Assembly: GCF_000014885.1 (NCBI RefSeq)
Contig: NC_011566.1
Coordinates: 2,251,001-2,315,000 of the forward strand
DNA length: 64,000 bases
Direction of reading: 5' to 3'
DNA from: Shewanella piezotolerans WP3
Lineage (GTDB): Bacteria > Pseudomonadota > Gammaproteobacteria > Enterobacterales > Shewanellaceae
The notes below the pieces were generated by a model. That model was not told the origin of the DNA and ran no database searches. It saw only the letters and a program-made list of their open reading frames with translations. The position numbers and the translations under genes were made by a program. Below are positions 17,002 through 24,573 of the stretch, in pieces; the first letter of the stretch is position 1; every line of letters starts with the position of its first letter.

Positions 17002-18492
17002 ATGTTGGCCAATATCTTAATGCTCACTCCATTGCTATTAACCTTAGTGTTAGCGTTAATTTTAAGGCGTACATTGGTTGCCTTGGGTGTCGGTATTGTT
17101 TCGGGTGCGCTTATTCTTAGCGAATTTAACCCCGTTAATACGCTTGTATATTTGTCATCAAAAGCCTGGATGCAACTCTATGCTGACGGTCAATGGCAAG
17201 CGTGGCACCTTAATGTACTGGCTGCGATGGTACTACTGGGCATGATGACCCAACTATTAGCGAGAGGCGGTGCGGTTAAGTCCTTTGCTGACTGGCTGTA
17301 TCACCGCATTAAAAGTGGTCGTCAGGCACGGATTGGGGTCGTACTACTGGGTTGGGTGGTGTTTATTGACGGTATTTTTAGCTGCCTCGCGGTTGGCCAT
17401 GTTTGTCAGCCTTTGAGTCAGCGCTATAACATGAGTAAAGAGCAAATTGCTTATCTAGTCGATTCAAATGCATCGCCCTTATGCGCGCTATTGCCTTTTT
17501 CTAGCTGGGGCCCATATGTGATGGCTATTCTGGCCGGAATTTCCCTATTACCAATGTCGCCACTTGAATCCTTTATCGAAATAGCAAAGCTCAATTTTTA
17601 CGCCATTATCGTTATCGTGTTGTCGTTGCTCATTGCATGGTTCGGTATTGGTTTTGGTTATACCGCAGCAGAAGATCAAGCAATAGATGAAGTGGACGCT
17701 GGTAGCCCATGGCTATTAGGTGTACCAATGGTGAGCTTACTGTTGGCTTCTGTGGGCCTTACTTTATGGTCAGGTGCGACGAATTCACCAACAATGGATA
17801 TCACTGATTGGATCACTTCTGCTGATATTGGCGCTGCTATGCGTGACGCGTGTATTTTAGCGACCAGCATAGCCTTGCTGATGCTCAAATTGTCGGGAAG
17901 AACATTAGCATTACTGGCTGTAGATATGCTGGCTGGGGTTAAAGTGATTAGTTTTGCAATCGCCATTTTACTATTTACCTGGATGATAGGCGCTGTGATT
18001 GGTGACTTAGGTGTAGCTAAGCTACTGGCAAGTTGGGCAGAGCAGTTCATTTCGAGCAATGTCGTGGTTGCTGGTACCTTTTTGCTCTGTGCAATCATGG
18101 CATTTACTACAGGCTCAAGCTGGGGCACCTTTGCGATTATGATCCCTATCGGTGCTGAAATCGCTGTGACTGTGGATCAGGCTTTGATGTTACCCGTATT
18201 GAGTGCGGTCATGGCGGGTTCAGTATTTGGTGATCATTGTTCACCAATATCCGATACCAGCGTCATAAGTGCGACTAGCTCCGGTTGTCAGCCCCACGCT
18301 CACGTTGTCACTCAACTTCCGTTTGCAATGATTGCAGCTTTAAGTGCCCTTGTCGGTTTCCAGTTAATTAATCTAGGTATATCAACTTTGTGGAGTTGGT
18401 TAGCTGTACTGCTCTGTGCGCTATTGATGCTGGGGATTTATCATAAAACCTATCCAAAAGAGCGCTTGATTACAGCTAAAGAGCAATGTTGA
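17002..18492 (+). CDS. NhaC-family Na+/H+ antiporter
   Basis: 496 residues with about 11–12 membrane segments. Family marks include VFIDGIFSCLAVGHV (about 123–137) with an intramembrane Asp, DSNASPLCALLPFSSWGPY, FTTGSSWGTFAIM (about 372–384) and FGDHCSPISDTSVISATSSG (about 408–427). These belong to the NhaC/ArsB-superfamily antiporters, some members of which exchange malate/lactate or arginine/ornithine, so the substrate is not certain. Located in the inner membrane. Its 3' end overlaps the convergent rof gene by 17 bases. Confidence 0.85.
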   Translation: MLANILMLTPLLLTLVLALILRRTLVALGVGIVSGALILSEFNPVNTLVYLSSKAWMQLYADGQWQAWHLNVLAAMVLLGMMTQLLARGGAVKSFADWLYHRIKSGRQARIGVVLLGWVVFIDGIFSCLAVGHVCQPLSQRYNMSKEQIAYLVDSNASPLCALLPFSSWGPYVMAILAGISLLPMSPLESFIEIAKLNFYAIIVIVLSLLIAWFGIGFGYTAAEDQAIDEVDAGSPWLLGVPMVSLLLASVGLTLWSGATNSPTMDITDWITSADIGAAMRDACILATSIALLMLKLSGRTLALLAVDMLAGVKVISFAIAILLFTWMIGAVIGDLGVAKLLASWAEQFISSNVVVAGTFLLCAIMAFTTGSSWGTFAIMIPIGAEIAVTVDQALMLPVLSAVMAGSVFGDHCSPISDTSVISATSSGCQPHAHVVTQLPFAMIAALSALVGFQLINLGISTLWSWLAVLLCALLMLGIYHKTYPKERLITAKEQC

Positions 18493-18739
18493 TACGCTGA
18501 AAGCTAGCGCTCGTGTCGGTTGGTGTTATTGCTAATATCTGATCTAAACGAATCGCTTCCCTTGTCCCGTTATAATCGACAATAAGCCATTCAGTTTTGT
18601 CGCTATGGGTCTCAAGCGTAATGGCTGTAGCGGTTAGATTAGTGCGCTGCTTGAGTTCTAAAAGCAAACAATAACCTCGCATACAAGCAAGTTCTAGATA
18701 GTCATGACAATGGCAATTGATAGCTTGATATTGCTGCAT
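18476..18739 (-). CDS. rof: Rho-binding antiterminator Rof (YaeO)
   Basis: 87 residues. It aligns with E. coli Rof: YQAINCHCHDYLELACM matches YQPINCDDYDNLELACQ, followed by LLLELKQRTNLTATA and the REAIRLDQILAITP segment matching RELRLDKITSF. Rof binds the primary RNA site of Rho hexamers and blocks termination. The length and the small Sm-like β-fold pattern fit. It is transcribed toward the antiporter gene and overlaps its last 17 bases, an antisense arrangement in which each mRNA end covers the other. AGGAGG-like sequence (GGAGGCACT) precedes the ATG. Confidence 0.85.
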   Translation of the reverse strand: MQQYQAINCHCHDYLELACMRGYCLLLELKQRTNLTATAITLETHSDKTEWLIVDYNGTREAIRLDQILAITPTDTSASFQRINIAL

Positions 18740-18813
18740 AGTGCCTCCTTGGTTGGTGAATGATTTTTTGGCTTAGTAGGGTCTATTTTATAAAGCCCAC
18801 TAGGTATCAGTTT

Positions 18814-19584
18814 ATGTTAGTTAAGAATATGCGCTTTACGGTGCTCTGTTTGTTGCTGCTTTCAGTCAACGTCGGGGCGCAAACCATCACCGACTTTAAC
18901 AAGCAAAGTGGAGTCAATAAGCCCTACTTTATTGAACTTTATACCTCACAAGGTTGCAGCAGTTGTCCACCGGCCGAGACTTGGTTATCGGCCTTTAGTA
19001 AACAGACCGCGCTGTGGGACAAATACTTCCCACTAGCCTTTCATGTGACCTACTGGGATTATATCGGCTGGAAAGATCCCTATGGTGAACGTGCTTTTAG
19101 TCAGCGGCAATATGCTCATTTAAACGCTAAGCACATTGGGCAAGTCTATACACCGCAGTTTGTGATCAATGGTCAGGAGTGGCGTGGTTGGTTTGAGCGT
19201 AAACTCGGTGATGTACTTAGCAAGCCACAAGCTGATGTAGGTGAGTTATCCGTTGGGATACAAGGCTTACAGTTACGCGCTAACTTTGATAACCAAACAG
19301 GCAATACATCACCATTAGAGTTACATTTAGCATTGGTTGGCGCTGGATTAGAGACTAAAATTAGTCGTGGTGAAAATCGTAATAAAATACTGCAACATGA
19401 CTTTACCGTGCTCAAGCATCAGGTCTTTATTGAGCAAGCCAATAATGCTAATCACTTCGCTGCTGATATCGAACCTGTCACACTGAAAGACTGGCATGCA
19501 ACGCGCTACGCTTGGGTTGCTTGGATAGAGCAAAAAGACCGACCTATACAAGCTGTAGGGGCTTGGTTGGATACACAGGAGTGA
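18814..19584 (+). CDS. DUF1223 thioredoxin-like exported protein
   Basis: About 256 residues when started at MLVKNMRFTVL, which gives a signal peptide ending near VGAQ; the in-frame ATG at 18760 adds 18 residues without a ribosome site. The domain begins IELYTSQGCSSCPPAETWL, with a CxxC motif (GCSSC), followed by AFHVTYWDYIGWKDPYG and FVINGQEWRG, the marks of DUF1223. The fold is thioredoxin-like; the biochemical role is unproven, possibly periplasmic redox or metal handling. Divergent from rof, with 74 bases between starts. No operon partner. Confidence 0.82.
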   Translation: MLVKNMRFTVLCLLLLSVNVGAQTITDFNKQSGVNKPYFIELYTSQGCSSCPPAETWLSAFSKQTALWDKYFPLAFHVTYWDYIGWKDPYGERAFSQRQYAHLNAKHIGQVYTPQFVINGQEWRGWFERKLGDVLSKPQADVGELSVGIQGLQLRANFDNQTGNTSPLELHLALVGAGLETKISRGENRNKILQHDFTVLKHQVFIEQANNANHFAADIEPVTLKDWHATRYAWVAWIEQKDRPIQAVGAWLDTQE

Positions 19585-19859
19585 TAGTTTTTGCTGTAGC
19601 TTATTGGCTATTTTTATAACTTTGAGGCTATGCCAGTTTAGTCATTCTCCACTTAGAACCTACATCGCTGTAAAATAGACCGCTAGCCTTGTGTTGGTTT
19701 GATGTTTTTATTGCTGCGCAATTTGCTTTCCATTTAGCGAGCTAAACAGCATTGTTTAAGCCTTGCCCCATAACCATCGCATTCGAAAAATTAAGCTCGA
19801 AAATTCAGTAACCGCAAACACTCCTAGCAGTTTCCTAGAGATAAATCACTTTAATCTAT
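19585..19859. other. Intergenic region before arrA
   Basis: About 275 bases after the DUF1223 gene. I see no gene, terminator or clear repeat here. Control elements of arrA begin at 19860 and are listed separately. Confidence 0.5.
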
Positions 19860-19900
19860 TTGATTCTGATAAAAAATTGAGCAAATGTTAAGTTTTAAAT
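19860..19900 (+). promoter_or_regulatory. FNR/EtrA-like site and −10 of arrAB
   Basis: TTGATTCTGATAAA (19860–19873) matches the FNR consensus TTGAT-N4-ATCAA at all but one defined position. TTAAAT (19895–19900) is a plausible −10. Start of transcription near 19907 would place the site at about −41, the class II activator position. A CRP-family protein such as CRP itself could also use it. Fits anaerobic induction of arsenate respiration. Confidence 0.55.
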
Positions 19901-19944
19901 CTGTGATATATGCCCCTCGATAATGCTGTTAAATATACCTAATT

Positions 19945-19970
19945 TTATATATAAATTACTGTATATATAA
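19945..19970. promoter_or_regulatory. Inverted repeat in the arrA leader, possible ArsR operator
   Basis: Perfect 9-bp arms TTATATATA and TATATATAA around an 8-base spacer, about 40–60 bases after the predicted transcription start and 70 before the arrA ATG. A repressor bound here would block elongation; the nearby ArsR is the natural candidate (inference). Confidence 0.45.
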
Positions 19971-20039
19971 AATAGCGTATGTATTCGTTTGTATGAATAT
20001 AACGCAACGATGGCAACAGGTGTGTTTAGAGGTGTTGAG

Positions 20040-22598
20040 ATGAGCGATAAAATTGATACAGGCAGGCGAACTCTACTAAAAACCAGTGCTGCCGCTGCGG
20101 CACTTTCGAGTGTCGGTTGCAGCAGTTCAATGGAACCAGTAATAAAAGGCATTGAAAGTGAGCTACCAGCTAAAGACGCGCTGACTGGGACTGGTAAATG
20201 GGTCGGCACGACTTGCCAAGGTTGTACTTCTTGGTGTGCTAAGCAAGTTTATGTCATGGATGGCAGAGCGATAAAGCTGCGCGGTAACGTTAACTCAAAA
20301 GTTCACGGCGAAGCGAGTTGCCCAAGACAGCATTTAAGTCTACAGCAAGTGTATGATCCCGATAGGGTCCGTACTCCTTTAATCCGCACCAACCCTAAGA
20401 AAGGCAGAGAACATGATCCTATGTTTAAGCCTATCTCTTGGGATGAAGCTTTAGATTTGCTTGCTGACAAAATCTTAGCATTACGTGCAGCTGATGAAGC
20501 ACATAAGTACGCTTTGATCCGTGGCCGTTACTCTCATATCAACGAGTTTATGTACAAGCATATGACTCAGATGATTGGCTCTCCTAATAACATCTCTCAT
20601 AGTTCTATTTGTGCTGAAGCCCATAAAATGGGGCCTTATTATCAAGACGGCAATTGGGGATACAATCAGTATGATCTTGAAAATACCAAGTTTGTACTGT
20701 CTTTTGGTGCAGATCCTATTGCCAGTAACCGCCAAGTTTCCTATTACTCTAAGACTTGGGGAGATGCGTTAGATCACGCCAAAGTGGTGGTGGTTGATCC
20801 GCGTTTGTCGGTATCGGCAAGTAAAGCGCATAAATGGATCCCAATCGAGCCCGCCCAAGATAGTGTGTTAGCACTAGCCATTGCACACGTGGCGTTGGTT
20901 GAAGGCATTTGGCACAAACCGTTTGTTGGTGATTTCAAAACGGGTAAGAATCAGTTTATTGCAGGTCAAGATGTTGCTAGCGACGCATTTGCTGATAAGC
21001 ATACCTATGGCCTAGTTGATTGGTGGAACTTGACCCTTAAAGATTGCACCCCAGAGTGGGCAGAATCTATTAGTCAGGTTCCCGCTGCAACGATAGTAAA
21101 AATAGCCAAAGACATGGGTCAAGCAGCACCTGCTGTTCAAGTTTGGACATCTCGCGGAGCGGTGATGCATACCCGAGGCACATATACTTCCTTAGCCTGC
21201 CATGCACTTAATGGTCTGTTTGGTGGCATTGACAGCAAAGGCGGCGTATTCCCAGGCAACAAAATTAAACTCAATAAAAAATTTCCAGATTCAAAGCCAT
21301 ATTTAGACGCGATTGCTAAGAAAGGGGTTAAATACCCTAAGATCGATCAGCGTGGTACGTTGGCTTTCCCTGCACTTAAAAAAGGTAAACCTGGTGGAGG
21401 TGTCGTTACGGCGAACACGCCTAATGGCATGCTCAGTGCAGACCCTTACGATATTAAGGTGATACTGGCGTATTTTAATAACTTCAACTTCTCTTCACCG
21501 GAAGGTCAACGCTGGAATGATGCCTTAAGCCAAGTTGAGTTTATGGCACATGTGACCACTAATATTTCGGAGTTCACTTGGTTTGCTGACATTGTATTAC
21601 CTGCTAATCATCACATGTTCGAAAAGTGGGGCGTGCTCGACTCAATAGGCAACGGCGTGCATCAAGTGTCAGTACAACAACCATCGATTAACCGTCTTTG
21701 GGATACTAAGGATGACGAATCAGAAGTGCCTTATTTATTGGCTAAAAAGCTGGCTGAGAAAGGTTTTGATAAACCATGGCGCTATATCAATGAACAGCTA
21801 CTCGATCCTGAGACCAAGCAAGCTGCAAAAAATGAAACTGAGCTTGGCGAGCTGCTAGTGCGCTATGTGACCTCACCACTATGGTTAGATACCTCTAATA
21901 AATATGGCGAGCCAATGAATTCGTGGCAACAGTTTACCGAAGAAGGCGTCTGGAATAGTCACCGCTATCAATTAGAGTCACGCTGGGGCAAGTTCAAAAC
22001 TGAAACTCACCAGTTTGAGTTCTATAGTAAAACGCTAGAAAAAGCCCTGACTAAGCACGCCAAGAATCACCATGTCAGTATCGATGAGGTAATGGAAGTC
22101 TGTGATTACCAAGCACGCGGAAAACTGGCCTTTGTACCTCATTACGAGGAGCCATATCGCTTTGGTGATAAAGACAAGTATCCGATGCTATTGGTGGATC
22201 ATAAGTCTCGCTTGAGTAAGGAGGGTCGTAGTGCCAATACGCCTTGGTTCTATGAGTTTAAGGATGTTGATCCAGGTGATCTCGTCCAGGAAGATAGCGC
22301 CAAGATTAATCCCGTTGATGCCGCCAAATTGGGCATAAAAACCGGTGACAAGATTGCCATTAGTAGTCCAGTAGGAGAAATCACCTGTACTGCTGTGCTT
22401 TGGGAAGGTGTTCGTCCAGGTACTGTAGCTAAATGCTTTGGTCAAGGGCACTGGGCATATGGCAGGACTGCTAGTAGCCAGTTTGGTGTAGAAGCAAGGG
22501 GTGGCAACAATAACGACATTATTGCCGACAGGTATGACAGATTAAGTGGTGCATCAGCATTCTATGGTCATATTCGTATTCAAATAGCAAAAGTCTGA
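20040..22598 (+). CDS. arrA: Respiratory arsenate reductase, molybdopterin subunit ArrA
   Basis: 852 residues from MSDKIDTGRR, preceded by AGAGG; an in-frame ATG 51 bases upstream is less likely. Tat signal GRRTLLKTSAAAAAL. [4Fe-4S] ligands CQGCTSWC...C (about 59–94). Mo ligand Cys 191 in SHSSICAEAHK. The pocket residues I know from Shewanella ANA-3 ArrA (Arg165, Tyr166, His189, Ser190, Cys193, Lys198, Tyr210, 854 aa) all recur here at positions two lower: R163, Y164, H187, S188, C191, K196, Y208. The RGRY motif separates ArrA from the related arsenite oxidase ArxA. Periplasmic; reduces As(V) to As(III) with electrons from the quinol pool, in Shewanella through CymA. Followed 11 bases later by arrB. 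Confidence 0.93.
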   Translation: MSDKIDTGRRTLLKTSAAAAALSSVGCSSSMEPVIKGIESELPAKDALTGTGKWVGTTCQGCTSWCAKQVYVMDGRAIKLRGNVNSKVHGEASCPRQHLSLQQVYDPDRVRTPLIRTNPKKGREHDPMFKPISWDEALDLLADKILALRAADEAHKYALIRGRYSHINEFMYKHMTQMIGSPNNISHSSICAEAHKMGPYYQDGNWGYNQYDLENTKFVLSFGADPIASNRQVSYYSKTWGDALDHAKVVVVDPRLSVSASKAHKWIPIEPAQDSVLALAIAHVALVEGIWHKPFVGDFKTGKNQFIAGQDVASDAFADKHTYGLVDWWNLTLKDCTPEWAESISQVPAATIVKIAKDMGQAAPAVQVWTSRGAVMHTRGTYTSLACHALNGLFGGIDSKGGVFPGNKIKLNKKFPDSKPYLDAIAKKGVKYPKIDQRGTLAFPALKKGKPGGGVVTANTPNGMLSADPYDIKVILAYFNNFNFSSPEGQRWNDALSQVEFMAHVTTNISEFTWFADIVLPANHHMFEKWGVLDSIGNGVHQVSVQQPSINRLWDTKDDESEVPYLLAKKLAEKGFDKPWRYINEQLLDPETKQAAKNETELGELLVRYVTSPLWLDTSNKYGEPMNSWQQFTEEGVWNSHRYQLESRWGKFKTETHQFEFYSKTLEKALTKHAKNHHVSIDEVMEVCDYQARGKLAFVPHYEEPYRFGDKDKYPMLLVDHKSRLSKEGRSANTPWFYEFKDVDPGDLVQEDSAKINPVDAAKLGIKTGDKIAISSPVGEITCTAVLWEGVRPGTVAKCFGQGHWAYGRTASSQFGVEARGGNNNDIIADRYDRLSGASAFYGHIRIQIAKV

Positions 22599-22609
22599 GG
22601 TAAGAGATT

Positions 22610-23314
22610 ATGAGACTCGGAATGGTAATCGATCTACAAAAATGTGTAGGTTGCGGTGGTTGTGATTTAGCCTGTAAAACAGAAAACAACACCCCTGATG
22701 GGATCCAATGGTCCAGCCATCTAAATGTGACAGAAGGGCGCTTCCCTGATGTAAAATATAGCTACGTGCCAACCATGTGCAACCACTGTAGCGATGCGGC
22801 CTGTGTCAAGGTTTGTCCTACAGGAGCGATGTACAAAGATAAGCGTGGCCTAACCTTACAAGATAACGACAAGTGTATTGGTTGTCGTAAATGTATGCGT
22901 GCTTGTCCATATGGGGTGATTAGCTATAACAAGCAAAAACCGCATCGAAAATGGCAAGATGACCAAGCATTGCTTGAAGGAGCAACTGCTTCTCCATATA
23001 TGTTGCTGAAAAAAGTCGACAATAAAGTTGTGCCTTACTTGAATCCTGAGCGAGGCGATACCTACCCAGTGACGCGTTCAAGACGCACTACTGAGAAGTG
23101 TACTTTCTGTGATCATAGGTTGGATCAAGGGCTGAACCCAGCTTGTGTATCAGCTTGTCCGTCAAACGCTAGAGTATTCGGTGACCTAGATGATCCGCAA
23201 AGTGAGGCGGCTAGATTAATCGCGATGCATAAAACGCAGCAGTTAAATCTAGATGCTAACACTAATCCTAATGTGTACTACATACGCAGTTTTAATGTAA
23301 AAACACTCTACTAA
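22610..23314 (+). CDS. arrB: Respiratory arsenate reductase, iron-sulphur subunit ArrB
   Basis: 234 residues, the length I recall for ArrB of Shewanella. Four ferredoxin-type clusters are visible: CVGCGGCDLAC (residues about 12–22), CNHCSDAACVKVCP, CIGCRKCMRACPYG, and CTFCDHRLDQGLNPACVSACP. It passes electrons from the donor to the [4Fe-4S] and molybdenum centre of ArrA. It has no Tat signal of its own and should be exported as a complex with ArrA. No arrC or other membrane anchor gene follows, as in Shewanella, where CymA serves. Confidence 0.93.
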   Translation: MRLGMVIDLQKCVGCGGCDLACKTENNTPDGIQWSSHLNVTEGRFPDVKYSYVPTMCNHCSDAACVKVCPTGAMYKDKRGLTLQDNDKCIGCRKCMRACPYGVISYNKQKPHRKWQDDQALLEGATASPYMLLKKVDNKVVPYLNPERGDTYPVTRSRRTTEKCTFCDHRLDQGLNPACVSACPSNARVFGDLDDPQSEAARLIAMHKTQQLNLDANTNPNVYYIRSFNVKTLY

Positions 23315-23335
23315 AACGCTAACGTAAAGCAGCAT

Positions 23336-23374
23336 AAGTGAGTTATTCCTACAGGGGAGTAACTCACTTTTTTA
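23336..23374. terminator. Bidirectional terminator between arrB and arsR
   Basis: Perfect 10-bp stem AAGTGAGTTA / TAACTCACTT with a 14-base loop, followed by a T-run on the plus strand. It lies between the convergent arrB and arsR genes. Confidence 0.85.
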
Positions 23375-23743
23375 TTTGGAACTACCTTTACAGAGGATCA
23401 TCGGGCGATCTTTGTTCGCGCCGATTTTATTGAGCTTGGCCAATGGAGCGGCAATGTGCTCCCGATTACCGCTATAAGTTTCTAGCAAAACCTGGGTTGC
23501 CCACTGCGGCAACTGCTTGTTGATAGAGTAGTAAATCCATTGCCCTTGACGACGATTAACCACTAGGCCAACTTTTTTAAGCAGTGCCAAGTTGCGCGAA
23601 ATTTTTGGTTGGATTTCGTCTAATGCTTCACTAAATTCACATACGCACAGTTCTTCTTCTGCCTGCAGCAGCAGTAGAATAGAGAGTCGAATATTGTCCG
23701 ATAACGACTTAAACAAGCTTATTGGTTCAATTTGAATAGACAT
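23372..23743 (-). CDS. arsR: ArsR-family arsenic-responsive repressor
   Basis: 123 residues. Winged-helix ArsR/SmtB fold with the α3 metalloid site ELCVCEFSEAL (residues about 31–41), whose paired Cys bind As(III) in ArsR repressors. The recognition helix is IQPKISRNLALLKKVGLV and the wing VNRRQGQWIYYSI. A third Cys lies near the C-terminus (MILCKG). Convergent to arrAB with only a terminator between; its own promoter is upstream at about 23771–23799. It is the only ars-type gene in the window: no arsDABC detoxification genes are next to it. Likely represses arrAB in the absence of arsenite (inference). Confidence 0.9.
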   Translation of the reverse strand: MSIQIEPISLFKSLSDNIRLSILLLLQAEEELCVCEFSEALDEIQPKISRNLALLKKVGLVVNRRQGQWIYYSINKQLPQWATQVLLETYSGNREHIAAPLAKLNKIGANKDRPMILCKGSSK

Positions 23744-23770
23744 GAGAGGCTTAGGTAAAAATTTGCGGTT

Positions 23771-23799
23771 ACATTATGAGTTTTCAACACACGAGTCAA
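23771..23799 (-). promoter_or_regulatory. σ70-type promoter of arsR
   Basis: Minus strand TTGACT (23799–23794), 17-base spacer, TAATGT (23776–23771), about 30 bases before the arsR ATG. Confidence 0.6.
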
Positions 23800-23933
23800 T
23801 TGCTAATCCTGAGTTAGCCACTGCGCTATGTTGTCGGTAGAGCTTAGGTGTACAGCCTAAGAGAATGTTAGAAGAAGCCCTAAAAATAGAGCTTCACAAG
23901 TTTCGCTAATGCAGTAAAGCGAGTTATTTACCC

Positions 23934-23953
23934 TATTCTACGTTTTGGATCTG
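23934..23953. other. attL of the yicC island
   Basis: 20-bp direct repeat of the yicC 3' end; differs from the right copy at one base (T for C). It still spells the last six codons and stop of yicC on the minus strand, and identity ends just beyond it. Confidence 0.8.
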
Positions 23954-24140
23954 TTTGTAGAGCGGCCTTCTTTAATTTGTTTTTAATCAATGTTTTATAG
24001 TTCGTTTGTGGGGCGGATTTTAATTTTACCCACCGATATACTCCCCACTTGGTTTATCTGTGAAGGATCACTTGCTTTATCTCATAACTTACCTTGTCAA
24101 AGCTTAAGACCTCTGACTGTCGAGCCTCCAAATCAGAAAC

Positions 24141-24246
24141 ACAACACTTAAGTTGTACCTCTGGCTTAATACACCAAATAAGTTGTTTGTAACGTCTTTT
24201 ACAACTAAGATGTTGTTTATATGTTTGTGTACAACTTATCTATTGT
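24141..24246. promoter_or_regulatory. Four operator-like sites at exact 30-bp spacing upstream of hipB
   Basis: Pseudo-palindromes of the form ACAAC-N6-GTTGT start at 24141 (ACAACACTTAAGTTGT), 24171 (ACACCAAATAAGTTGT), 24201 (ACAACTAAGATGTTGT) and 24231 (ACAACTTATCTATTGT). Sites one and three are perfect in the arms; two and four have one mismatch. The 30-bp period is close to three helical turns, so all sites face one side of DNA. E. coli hipBA also has four operators. The last site ends 15 bases before the hipB ATG. Confidence 0.75.
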
Positions 24247-24261
24247 TTAAGGTTGGATGTG

Positions 24262-24573
24262 ATGACGCTTGATCAAATTTCTAAATTATTAACATCTCGA
24301 CGCAAGCAGCTCCAGATGGAACAAAAAGACATGTATATGCGTATCGGTATGAAGCAGCAGCAATATCAGCGAATCGAAGCCGGTAGCGATATTAAGTTGT
24401 CTACTCTGTTACGTGTTCTAGATGGCTTAAACATGGAATTAACCATTACCCCTAAAGAAGGCAATATTGAACAACCGAACTTAGAAGTAGCTTCAAGCGA
24501 TAAAAGTATAGAGTCGCTAGAAGATGATTCGGATGATTTAGGATATTGGTTTGGATCTGAGGATCAGAAATGA
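24262..24573 (+). CDS. hipB: HipB-like antitoxin, XRE-family repressor
   Basis: 103 residues from ATG 24262 with AAGG upstream; a TTG three codons earlier is possible. Helix-turn-helix from about residue 8 to 58 (LTSRRKQLQMEQKDMYMRIG, then QQQYQRIEAGSDIKLSTLLRVLDGL), ending in the strand MELTITP that HipB dimers use. A long acidic tail (SLEDDSDDLGYWFGSEDQ) ending in Trp follows; the C-terminal Trp region of HipB is known to be a degradation signal in E. coli. It overlaps hipA by four bases (ATGA). Should repress its own promoter at the four sites upstream and neutralise HipA. Confidence 0.85.
   Translation: MTLDQISKLLTSRRKQLQMEQKDMYMRIGMKQQQYQRIEAGSDIKLSTLLRVLDGLNMELTITPKEGNIEQPNLEVASSDKSIESLEDDSDDLGYWFGSEDQK

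Noticed and set aside
19585..20039. Search for a second yicC-type att repeat that would place arrAB inside the island
   Set aside because: No copy of the TATTCTACGTT core found in this interval, so the island boundary stays at 23934.
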